The notes beneath the pieces are model-generated. The model made no database searches. It saw only the letters and a list, made by a program, of their open reading frames with translations, and was not told the DNA's origin. From NCBI GenBank assembly GCA_031310005.1, contig CM062381.1, positions 2,976,001 through 3,040,000 of the forward strand: a DNA stretch of 64,000 nucleotides. The letters run 5' to 3'. The stretch is from Dactylellina haptotyla. Its lineage: Eukaryota > Ascomycota > Orbiliomycetes > Orbiliales > Orbiliaceae. The position numbers and the translations under genes are program-made. Of this stretch, positions 12,195-22,453 are shown piece after piece; positions within the stretch are counted from its first letter, which is position 1; the number at the start of each line of letters is the position of its first letter.

Positions 12195-13604
12195 TTACTC
12201 GTATTGGTCGTAATAAAAAAGCTCCGAAAGGGAGTGTTGCTCCACCTCTTTATAGTAGAATCTCGATCCCCAACCACTGTACCTAGCCAGTTCAAAATCC
12301 TTTCCAATTCCTCGCTTAATAGCATATATCTCAATGCGATCAAGACTAGAATTTTGAAGATATTTTCTATTTGTCCCACCTGAATTGAACTGGTGTGCAA
12401 TGGCAACCTTCTCCAAATTCACCAAACCTGCGTCCAACCAAGATAGTACCGCTCTACGCATAGTTTGTTCACCAACGACCCCGGACATATCATATAAAGT
12501 GGGCAACCTAATCCTCTTGAGGCTTTTCATTCTTGTCAGAGCCCCAAAAACCTGAGAAGATGGTACTATTAAATCGGTCCGCATAACTGGGCCAAGGTGC
12601 CCAGTCGTATCAATTTGAACGATGACTAGGTCTTGCAAGCTTGGGAAAAGCCTGCTAATGTTATGCAGAAACAAATCGCTGAAATAATCGAGGTCCAGTT
12701 GTAGCTGTGTCATATTGGGATAAACAACCCGAGTTCCGTTCGACAGGTGTTTCCATGAGGGGTTTATATAGGAAAGTATAGAACCAGTCCTGATCCTTAG
12801 TCGTCTCAGCGTGCTATTTGAACATTGAATGATTTGTGACCACTTGGAAAACTCCATCTGCTTACGTAGTTCAACCCCTACGAAACTGAAATGTGGGATA
12901 GATATAACCGCCTCTGTCAGACCAGGTGGATATGGCGGCGAGTATACATCATCGGATGATTGAGAGCCTGTCTCAAGAAATTCGCGGCTGGATTGTGGAA
13001 GATCTTCGAGTATAACTTGTGGATCAAAGCCGCGAATATTCTGGCCGCTAGGCTTGTTGTGTAACCTGGTACTGAATGTGAAGTTTAGGCTCCTGAGAGT
13101 ATAGAAAATTGGGGCGGTCGATAAATTCGTAAATATTGCATATATTAACTGATCCTCAAATTGAGGGATCATACTGAAGTTCAGAAACAAGCTAGTTATC
13201 CGGGGGAAATGACATAGTGCCTGGACATAGGTGTGTAGTAACTCTATGGTTCCTCGTACATCATGGACAGTCGTCGGTATGATGATAGTTACGTGCCTTG
13301 CTCCAAACCATATATATACGCGTCAGTGGGCAACTCTATTTTATTCTCTAAATTTTCTAGTACATGCCAGCGGGCATTGTTTAACATACCGCACAGAGCC
13401 TCGAAGATGGCTAAACTTTCCTCCCTCTTGGAATCGTCGAATTACCATTGAATGGCGCCATTTCAATTTACTAAAAAGCACAGGAAGTGCTAGATTCCGG
13501 CTCCGGCTAGAAAGCGTTGAAAATTGTTTTATTTCCTCGAATTCCAGATATGTTAGGATTTCGCGGCCAAGTTCCAAAGGGAGGGACAGGAGAGTGGTAG
13601 TCAT
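12195..13604 (-). CDS. F-box protein with leucine-rich-type C-terminal region
   Basis: Two exons, 13604-13364 and 13300-12195, give 448 aa. The N-terminus (about residues 5-50) is an F-box: LSLPLELGREILTYLEFEEI followed by SSRSRNLALPVLFSKLKW. The rest has regularly spaced Leu/Ile segments (LRSLNFTF, LRRLRIRTG, MTQLQLDLDYF, LQDLVIVQID, LKRIRLPTL, LVNLEKVAIA), as in fungal F-box/LRR proteins that recruit substrates to SCF ubiquitin ligases. The intron (13301-13363) has a CTGAC branch site and removes two in-frame stops; its GAG acceptor is less usual. The stop TAA lies in a GTAAGT context, so a further 3' exon cannot be fully excluded, but the only nearby acceptor would give a 34-nt intron. The substrate is unknown. 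The start at 13604 puts the F-box at the N-terminus. Confidence 0.75.
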
Positions 13605-14324
13605 CGCTACGACCAGGTGTGCATATATACAGGTGTTGTGGACCGGCCGCTTAGAATGAGGCAATGTTGATTATAAAATTGGGAAGATCTTAAGAACCAT
13701 GCGCATGTTCTACAGAAAAAGAGTCGCGACGCGACGTTGAAGTTTAATAATATGGATATGATTCAATTTAATATGCATAGAATCAACTCGAATTGATGGA
13801 CAAGCTTAGAGTGCCCTCTAGGGATCGCCTTTGTGGCTGAATTTAAATGCAACTGGTCCATGACATCGGCCTTGGCGCAGCTACTGCTATACCTATCCTT
13901 TTTTTTTTGAAGCGTTTGATCCCGTACATGTTATAGCACTAACTCGAAAGAAAGAAAACGGGGCCCGTTCATTCGTTTGCATCCGTTTGGCTGAAGACCC
14001 ACAGAAGTTGCCGAAAGGATCTGGTGCTTTGCAGGCTCTCCCGTCTACATGTATGTGAGTTTTCATCTTAGTTTAACAAGATCATATTAATATTCCTTGA
14101 GTCTTGTGAATTGGGTGGGATTCAAGCCGAACAAAGAAGAGAAAGTATTAAAATACATTAATTAAAATAATAAGTTGGAACCCAGTCAGCTTGAAACTTG
14201 AGAATGTCAGAAGCACCAAAAAGACCTTCGAGATTCTGAGATTCTAGAGGTTTAGCGAACCTCGATCCACCAATCTTGAAACACAGATCGCCCCACATAT
14301 ATTTCGCGAATTCGCAAGTCCTCA
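13605..14324. other. Intergenic region between F-box and DUF3712 genes
   Basis: No supported gene. It holds the F-box promoter and the 3' flank of the DUF3712 gene. An 84-codon minus frame (14158-14412) overlaps the end of that gene in another phase and is not supported. Confidence 0.4.
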
Positions 14325-15563
14325 TTACTTTGGCACGAATGGTAACTTTGGTTTGTCCGGGTTCATCACTACTGTTAGAGGCGATATAGCAGCCATAGGG
14401 TTCTCCAGCCACGTCACATGCTGCCCATTTGAAACAACTGAATTGATATTCACCAATAAGTTGACGTTCTGCTGAATGATGATATTTGTGATGAATGGGA
14501 GAATGTTGAGCAACGGGTTAACATGAACGTTGAAGATAACTCTGTTATCGCCAGGACGGAGGGTCAAGTTCTTGATAACTGAAAATCCAATAGGGATCAA
14601 TCCAATCGTAATGTTTCCAGTCAAGTCTCCCTATAGATAGCGCGGTGGTCATTAGCAATACATTCAAAAGTGAAATCAATATGGCTAGAAACTTTACTTA
14701 CTACTTCCATCGTGAAATCACTTGGATTGGGGATATTCCCCTCTGAAAGCATGTTTGTGCCGTCGGCAAGGGGAGTGTCAAGCAGGGTGCTCTTCGTGAT
14801 AGTAATGCCTCTCATCATGTTGAATCCTAGGATATTTTATTAGCTCAAGTTTAGATTATTTTCGCAGTTGCATATCAAGCAACCATACCTTTAACTGTAA
14901 CCGTCTTCCGGAAATCGACTGGTATCTTCATCGCTCCGATATTCACAGTCGGTTGTGGATTAGACCTTATTCCCAGCGAAACAAACTCGTTCCTTAAGAC
15001 GTTCGTAGAGAACTGTTGGAAAAGATCTTGGTTTAGGATATTTGTGTCCAAGCCTTCAAGGTCGATAGGTATTCTATCTTTGACGTCAAGTTCTCCGACT
15101 GGCAGAACCATAAACGGCGGAGGATCGATCGGAGAGTTGTCATCTGGGATAAAAGTCTCAAGCATCTGCGATGAGAGTTTAGCACCTCCAACTGGTACCT
15201 TGGCGAAGACTGTCGATTTCATTGAAACTGTAACCCGATCGTTCGATGGACTTGTAATGGCAATTCCTTCCACTTCGACAGTGGCATTATTGACGGCATC
15301 TCTGGCTATTTTCGGGACTACGGTGAATAATCTATACCAGAATTTGTTAAAATGTTCCGTCACCGAATAAAGTCGCAGATACTGATAGTGTCTTACACAA
15401 CTAGTAACACAATTAAGAGAATTATAAGAGTAGCGCATCCGCCAATGTAGAACCATTTCCTTCTTTTTACGTGAGCTTTAAAACCGGGTTTGTGAGATTT
15501 TTCGTTTATTAGGTCTGGAGTACCGGACTGCCGTGTATCGTTGGAGGTTTCTTGAATATTCAT
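14325..15563 (-). CDS. DUF3712-type fungal membrane protein
   Basis: Four exons, 15563-15397, 15331-14889, 14826-14702 and 14630-14325, keep phase throughout and give 346 aa. Residues 1-36 are a polar cytoplasmic N-terminus. A single hydrophobic helix follows a basic stop (KRRKWFYIGGCATLIILLIV, then LLVV) at about 37-58. The remaining extracytoplasmic region has the LEA-like beta pattern of DUF3712 (PF12505): VEVEGIAITSP, GNIPNPSDFTMEV, NLTLRPGDNRV. Molecular function of the family is not established. A 5' UTR intron (15574-15637, CTAAC branch, GTAAGT donor) splits off the upstream in-frame codons, so the start is the ATG at 15563. Confidence 0.8.
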
Positions 15564-15573
15564 TTTGGTATAA

Positions 15574-15637
15574 CTATGCGGAAATATAGTCCGATTGTTA
15601 GTGAAGCGGAGCAAAAAGGTGAAGAATTCTTACTTAC
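15574..15637 (-). other. 5' UTR intron of the DUF3712 gene
   Basis: Donor GTAAGT at 15637, branch CTAAC, acceptor CATAG ending at 15574, 10 nt upstream of the start codon. It rules out the upstream in-frame extension as coding. Confidence 0.7.
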
Positions 15638-16449
15638 CAACCGACCAGCGGCAACTCTCAGCATTAAGTTCTGTAAATTGATTTACTGATGAGAAAGCAT
15701 GATGGCAAAGGGTGGGCCTGGTGCGGTTCTATATATAATTCCGACTAGTATCTTTTCCCGAGGCAGATACCCTCCGAAAACCGGGAATAGGTTTGAATCA
15801 GGCACCTCCCCCCCATCTGGTTTTAGATCCTACCTAATGCTCGTTTCATGATCGAAACATTTAGGCTAGCTGTGGTTTAGAGCTTCCCCTTCCTATCCGA
15901 GTGTATCGATCTCGGGCTGTTTCAAGTTTGGCGAAATAACACATGATTAGAATTCACATGTGTCACCTACACCGGTACCACCTCCAAACCCCCTCTACTG
16001 GGCGGTGGTTTTGACATATCGCAACGACAGTAGAAAGGTTAGTCTTCAGACTATGAGCTGACTAAAAATATGCTCAGAAACGCGGTGAAACCGAATTTGG
16101 TTGCCACAAAGCGTGCCTCATGTCTTAGACGAGCATTTTTATGGTTGTGTTACAATTACTAACAAAACACGATCATAGATTTGAGGGGGTACAATATAAG
16201 GTAGTAAGCTGGAGATGCGCCTCAGTACCTACAAAGTATGCTAGGTTCGCTATTAAAGGTTGCTAGGACATGTTGCTCTCGATATCCCAGACACATAGAA
16301 GATATCCGGGCCTTGATGTTTAAGGCTTTTATGGGCACCAAAGTTGCGAAACCTTTATTGAAACTAACTAAATAATCAAAGTATACTAGTGCTTAATTAA
16401 GTTATAAAATCCTTCTATATGATCCTAGTCGTCGATGTAATTTATAATA
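15638..16449. other. Intergenic region between DUF3712 and SEC14-like genes
   Basis: No gene is seen. A TATATATA stretch at about 15729-15740 lies upstream of the DUF3712 leader and could be its TATA element. Confidence 0.4.
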
Positions 16450-17878
16450 TTACATATCTCGGAGACTCAAGATCCCACATCTATCGTAGTACGTTCTAGC
16501 TCTCACAAAGCTATCTAAATCTCTATAATTAAGTTTAAGATACTCCCTTAAATATTTTCTCTCATTTCGCAAGGCCTTCCATTCCATACCTTTAGTTTCT
16601 GTTGCCCACTGTAAGGTATTTTTCTCATATCGTCTGATAAGATCCCATTTAGCTGCATCAACTCTCACTTTCTCTCGGATATTATCAAGTGATGGACTAG
16701 TTATGGCAGAGTTCTCGCCGTTGACGGGCTCAGTGTAATCATATCTCCAAGCCCCATGTCCGCCAAGTTGAACCGGGATATATGATTTATCTATATATTT
16801 TTCTAGATCTGTAGTATTTGATGTGAATTGAACTTTGGACGCAACGACAGGGTCAAGCCAACCCTTGATAACTCGCTATTAGAACTCAAAGATTAGTTCA
16901 AGGGTACAGTTCACAGGCTCTAAAAGCTGTTTTCATATCATGAGATTAAATTTACTTACCCAGATACCTTGGAAGACCCATGGGGCATTATGAATGAGGC
17001 ATATACCTAAAGTCTCTGGGTAACGCGCCTCCAAACAACCAATCATGAACTTAACAGCGCCGTAGTCCTGGTGATTGAAATACTTAGTACCACGCTGATT
17101 TTTAAGCTTTATAGGGAATAGTCACCATATTAGAAAGCCCGAATCCTGTCAGGTCAAATAGGATGCAGGAGGTATCAATGGGGTCCCGCCGTAGAAGCCT
17201 ACCGGTTTCCATAATATAAATCGTAAATTTCTCAATGCTTTCTAAACTCTGTTCCCCATTCTTGTGTAATCTTGCAGAAACCACACAAATAGGCCGTTCC
17301 TCTTTATCCTTTCCATACACATACGCCTTCCCGCTTCGCAAGTGAGAAATAAAATCTTTATCTCCAGTAGCAAAGGCGTACCCTTCACCTCTCCTCACCA
17401 GCTTCTCTACTTCCATTATTTGACGCCATTGCAGTGCGGATATTAACATTGTAAGAGCGTTCTGAACATCCCACTTTCTCGCCCGAAGGAAGTGAAGTAG
17501 TAAAACATCAGGATCATCGTGCTTGACGAATTCCCAAAATGCAACTCGCAGGTCTTCCGCACTCTGGCTTGCCAGTATTGCTTCTAGTTCTTCCGGTTTT
17601 GAAGATTCGTTGGTAAACGGCTCAGTTATACTGTTATCTGATGAATTCTTGTCCTTCTTTGACGGACCGAATAGTCCCCGTGTTTTCTTTCTAAGCGAAT
17701 TCAGATCCGAAACTTTTAGATCCATTTCGCTCACGTTGTTACCAGGGTTCTCGTTCTTTGATAGATTACCCAGTCCGAAAATCTTTAATAGCTCGGACCA
17801 TAATTGGGCGAATTTGGCCTCCTGCTCTGCTGTGAGAGTTTCTGACCGGGCTGCAACTAAAGAAGACTTCGTGCTCAT
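16450..17878 (-). CDS. SEC14-like CRAL-TRIO lipid-transfer protein
   Basis: Exons 17878-17126, 17067-16960 and 16875-16450 give 428 aa. The CRAL-TRIO N-terminal helix region is visible at about 120-160 (VLLLHFLRARKWDVQNAL, then LQWRQ). The lipid-binding CRAL-TRIO core follows, with RPICVVSARLH, ETGRLL, DTSCILFDLTGFGLSNMDYG, LGICLIHNAPWVFQGIW and IPVQLGG. Proteins of this family move or sense phosphatidylinositol and related lipids at membranes; this one has the cytosolic form without a GOLD domain. The basic and acidic N-terminus before residue 100 looks disordered. The ATG at 17878 is preferred over the one at 17896. Introns carry GTGACT and GTAAGT donors. Confidence 0.85.
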
Positions 17879-19147
17879 TTTTAAATTAATGCGCAATAAT
17901 AGAATCGAGATATGTTTGGGTTATATATTAGATTGGAAGGAAGATTTTACGTGGCCAGCACGACTCTTTATCTTCAGGGGTTTGTGTTATCTCAAAAATC
18001 TTCGATTTAAAAGACGCTACAGTCAATTAAGCAGGCCTTGAGGGGATTTATAATCGCTGCGTTGGTAATATTGGTGTATAAAATATACAGTTAGATTGTG
18101 ATTTATGTTGATACGTGGAATTGGATGGTAAAAACGAATAACTTTAATATGGATGGGAATGTAATAAACTTAGGGAATCCGAGAACTACACCTATATATA
18201 TACCCACGGTCACGAATGGTTGATAGCGAGTTGGCAGCCGCGCTAACTTCGATAATATCTAAAATTCATACCAAGAATATTAGCGATATACTGACTAGAA
18301 ATACTAAAGTCTCACCCAAATGTTACAGTTGGTAGCGATGATGGCTCGGATTGTCAACCCGGTATCTAATTCAATTGACAACGTATTCAACGATTCCGAG
18401 AGCCAGTGTTTCAATCGTCTTGCATCAGTCTCATTCGCGTGTAGAACATGTTAACCCCAGACTGTGTTGTTACTGGATAGGATCTCGAACTTCGCATGTC
18501 AGAAAGCTACGTTCCTGATTGTTTCAATTTCCGCAATGTCGACAGCTCCTACGCTCACAAAATTCACCGACATGATACTATTGTCCAATTTTTAAACTTT
18601 GAATTCTTAAAATATCTTCCTTTCATTCTGCCTTAAACACATTCTCCTGGTTTGAAGCCTGACTCTCGTTGAGCTACGCGAGTGCGGCTCGCTTGTGCAT
18701 GTGGGAGATTGTGGAATCGCAGTAGCGAGATTTAAGCTTACACACCCGGGCACCCTGTGAAGAGTAAATCAACTATAACAGACTATTTTAAACGCCCACT
18801 GGAGAATTAATTTTAGAAATCCGAAGTCCTTGAAACCTGTGATTCTGTTTGATCTCGATGGGTTAAGATCGCGATATATCGCAGCCTGCATGCCAAATTG
18901 TGTTGTTAGACGACCCTTGCCCACAGCGGTACCTTGCATAGGTCATGACGACATACATCTTCACAAAGTGGAATGATACCTCGTGGAATTCAGCCGCGGC
19001 GCGGGATTAACTCTGCGCTCGAACTCCGTACTTACCACGTAGCTCAAAAAGTATAAATGCTTTGATAACTGGACAAAAGCTTCTCGCGATCATTGGATAC
19101 ACGATCAATACATATTGAGTGATACATATCAAAGCAGAAACGTCACA
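17879..19147. other. Divergent promoter region between SEC14-like and TspO genes
   Basis: No open frame is supported. The left part should drive the SEC14-like gene and the right part TspO, with a TATAAAT at 19052-19058. Composition is unremarkable. Confidence 0.45.
19052..19058 (+). promoter_or_regulatory. TATA box of the TspO gene
   Basis: TATAAAT lies 90 bp upstream of the start codon at 19148, a spacing that fits a fungal core promoter. Confidence 0.5.
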
Positions 19148-19846
19148 ATGTCTGCTGTTTGGGGCACGTCTCTCCAAGGTCTAGGTCTGGGTCTCCCCAG
19201 CCAGATCCTCGCAAGCCCCGCGGCTTCGATACTCTTACCAATTGCGCTAGGTATACTCACATCGCGATAGTCAATGGCACCGAAATATACAAATAGCTAA
19301 TCGAAACATCAAATAATAGGTTCAGCTGTGGGATGGTCAATCAGCCGTACGTTCTCCGCTTGATAACCGCAAAGATATAGCCTAGCCTAACACCCACCCA
19401 CAGCATCCATGACCCGTAAAACATACCTCTCGCTCCGCCAACCGCCCCTCCGTCCGCCATCGTGGGTCTTCGGACCCGTCTGGACGGTCCTCTACGGTCT
19501 TATGGGGTACGGCATCCACCACGCATATACGACTTCATACCACCACCCGGGTTTCGCGGCCACGTCGGCACTGTATACCACTCAATTGGGTATCAACCTA
19601 CTATGGACACCGCTGTTCTTCGGCATCGAACGACCAGAGATCGCACTGGTGGATATTCTAGCTCTCGGCGCGAATCTTGCGGCGCTAACATATAATTACT
19701 TCACGATTGGAGACGAAGTGGCAGGGTGGACTATGGTGCCATATATGGCGTGGATTAGTTTCGCGACCTATCTGAATGTGGGTGTCGGCGTGTTGAACGG
19801 ATGGGAGATCACATCGAAGAGGGAGGCAGCGGATAAAGCGAAATAA
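19148..19846 (+). CDS. TspO/MBR (peripheral benzodiazepine receptor-like) membrane protein
   Basis: Exons 19148-19250, 19320-19346 and 19404-19846 give 190 aa. The second exon is only 27 nt, and both junctions keep phase. Motifs of the family are present: GSAVGWS near the end of the first helix, LRQPPLRPPSWVFGPVWTVLYGLMG, LGINLLWTPLFFG, TMVPYMAWISFATYLNVGV. Five hydrophobic helices fit the TspO fold. Family members bind porphyrins and sterols and sit in the mitochondrial outer membrane or in bacterial outer membranes; location here is inferred. The C-terminus is basic and charged (KREAADKAK). Confidence 0.92.
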
Positions 19847-20644
19847 ATGTCGAAGTTTATGTATAAAGATATTAACTGGATTTATATGTATACCACTCAA
19901 CTAAATATGTCTCTACCAATTAAAGAAATGTGGAATACAAAGACCTTGCAATTGGGGGAGATTGTTTTCGTTTATTTCTCAAGAAATCTCGCAACAAGCT
20001 AACGACAGACTCTATCTTACATACAAGTTCATGATGGCGCCGAGGAGGTTTGAGGTGGACACTCCTTTCGTGATGAGGCCCAAAATATGGGAGGGAGGAA
20101 AGAAAAGGTTATGATAAGTAATTACAAAGAAGCGGAAGGGGACGTTGTGAGAAAAAGAAGAGGAAAAGGAAGGAAAAGGGTTGGTGAATGTACATAGATT
20201 TCGGAGAGGGTGTAGAGAGTGAAAAGCAGACGTTTTAGCAGCGAACTCCGTTTGTAAATTTCCCATCGTCGAATGAGTCCAAGATTAAATGGTCCTTTGG
20301 CACATTTCCACGCATGCTATTGATATTATGGCGGGAATCCGCCTGTTTCCGCATTCTGAGGGAATAAAACCAAAGGACTTTTTTGGGATGAAAGTGATTT
20401 TTACAGAAAAATAAAAAAGAATACCCCATCCAACCATCGCGCATACACCCACACAAGATCTCCAATTTTTTATTTTTTTTCCTTTTCTTTCTTCGTTAAA
20501 CAGTTTATCAGTTTTTGAGGGTTTTCAGAAAACCAGGACTCCTCTAAATTGCGAGAAATTCATTTCGTTGGTACCATAGAAAGTTACTTTTGTTGTCCCC
20601 GTTGAAATCATAAGCCGGCTAAAAGATTGTAGAATTTTGTTTTC
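19847..20644. other. Convergent 3' region between TspO and the RRM gene
   Basis: No gene is seen. It should hold both 3' UTRs; T-rich runs lie near 20467-20485. Confidence 0.4.
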
Positions 20645-21819
20645 TTATTTTTCCGCATCTGGGTTGATGAAGGATCGGCCTGTCACACCGGTTGTGCCAA
20701 GTGATGTCCTCTGTGGGCTAGACTTGGTGAAGTCGATTCTGACTTGTCGACCGTAGATGGACTTGTTTTGCAACTTTTCCTTGGCAGCCTCAGCGCTGGC
20801 AACGTCGACGAAATCAGCGTGGGCGAATCCTCTTGGCTGGCCGGTTCTCCTGTTTTCACGAAGCGTTTCTCGTTAGCAATCACGAACCAATACACAATTC
20901 AAATTTTCTTTTCTTCCTTCTGAAAAAAAAAAAATCCTCACCTATCAATAGCGACTCTGACGTCAGTGCAGTTGCGGATCTCAGCGAAAAGCTCGTTCAA
21001 ATCCTTGTCGGTGATATCGAAGGAAAGGTTTCCGATGAAAAGGGTTCTCGATGGTGGGTTTCCCTCTGTGGACCCGTCCACACGCTCAGGCTTGAGAACG
21101 TATTGGACGTTTATCCGGCGACCATCAACAATGAGGCCGTGCATCTTCTCGACGGCAGCGGTGGCAGCATCCTGTTCTTCAAACTCAACGTAGCCGAATC
21201 TAAATGCCCGCAGAAAATATATTGTTAGACCCACATCCCTCAAAAAAAAAAAGGCGTTTTCCCGTATAAAAAAGATATTATTTAGGGAAAAGATAAAGCA
21301 TACCCTTTCGAGAGACCGCGAGGATCATAGATGACTCTTGCGCTGTTAACCTTTCCGAATTCCGAGAATTCTCGCTCCAAGTCCTCTCCTCGGATACCGT
21401 ACGAGATGTTACCGACGTAGATCTTCTTAGTTGGTGGGAGAGGGTTTCCCTGGAAATCCTTGTGCGTCTCGACATCACGGTTCTGGGAGGCCGAAATCCC
21501 ATCGGTAGAGTACATTCTGGTTTGAGCGGTAGCTGCAGGAGGCAGGATTCGGGAGAACGGTGGAGATGGGGTGCGGGGGACGAAAGCGGCGGTATCGGCA
21601 AGATGTGCGACGGCTGCGAAAGCTCGAGCTCGCTGTTGCTGGAGGACCGGCGGGGCGGCATAGATTGCACCCGGCTTGAGGTTTCGGAAGATGGAACGGC
21701 GGAGGGACAACCTGCGGGTCCGGGTGTTAGCATGTCATCTATCCAGTCGTGGAGGTAGTGGTTCGGCAGCATCGAAAAGACGATGGTGCCACCCCACGCA
21801 GGCCAGCCGCCACTTACAT
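20645..21819 (-). CDS. Two-RRM RNA-binding protein with mitochondrial-type leader; start codon split by an intron
   Basis: Exons: AT at 21819-21818, then 21711-21304, 21199-20942 and 20849-20645, giving 290 aa. The ATG is assembled from AT before a GTAAGT donor and G after a CAG acceptor. The intron (21712-21817) has a perfect CTAAC branch. The N-terminus MLSLRRSIFRNLKPG is basic and amphipathic, and with RARAFAAVA and RMYSTDG it looks like a mitochondrial targeting peptide. RRM1 (about 97-175) has RNP2 IYVGNI and RNP1 KGFGYVEF. RRM2 (about 190-268) has RNP2 LFIGNL and RNP1 RGFAHADF. This fits organelle-targeted or nucleolin-like RNA-binding proteins; the RNA target is unknown. Without splicing the mRNA would read ATG-TAA. 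Confidence 0.82.
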
Positions 21820-22453
21820 TTTGGCGGTTAGATTTCTATATAACTGGGACGAATTAAAGGACGAACGAATGGCTTAATAATCGAGGACAATCGGTTTCCA
21901 GTGGCGGCAGTCGTAAAATCGAGTGCGGCGGGCAAGCGTGGAACGATTGAGGTATCGAGGGAAAAAACGCAAGGAAAGAAAGAGAAGTGTGATGGAGTGG
22001 TCGAAGGGAAGTTTCGGTAAAACTTTTTTTGCTGCGGGTGGTGGTGATAACATTCCTCTTGCGGGTCGCACGCTAAAGAAAGACATGGAAAATTTCTGCA
22101 ACACGACAACGCCTTCTTAAAATATATCCTACGGTTGCGCCTTTACTGAGACCGGGCCTGTGGGGCCTGCGGAGGGGTGGTGGATAGATAGCGGAGGAGA
22201 GAGATTTCAAGTATTTATAATCGAGCGTACAATTACTAGACGTATTCGGACCCTATCCAAACCCATGCGGTGGAATCGTAGAAAACGAAAAAGAGCTTTT
22301 GGAATTCTATCCCATCCCATCTTTGAACTGATGAAAGCAGCATCAAGCCCCCCAAGCCGAACCAGAGAAATTTCACAAAGCTACCCAGTAGTAACAGGAC
22401 AAAATACAGGACATTCACGATTATACACGATCAGCAACGAACTATCTGATATT
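21820..22453. other. Promoter of the RRM gene and 3' flank of the Zn2Cys6 gene
   Basis: No gene is seen. The first bases upstream of 21819 form the RRM leader; the far end is the 3' UTR of the Zn2Cys6 gene. Confidence 0.4.

Noticed and set aside
12165-12198. Possible last intron of the first F-box gene (GTAAGT to ACAG)
   Set aside because: Only 34 nt and without branch site; too short for a normal fungal intron.
14158-14412. 84-codon minus frame overlapping the end of the DUF3712 gene
   Set aside because: It is in another phase, overlaps the real last exon and has no domain.
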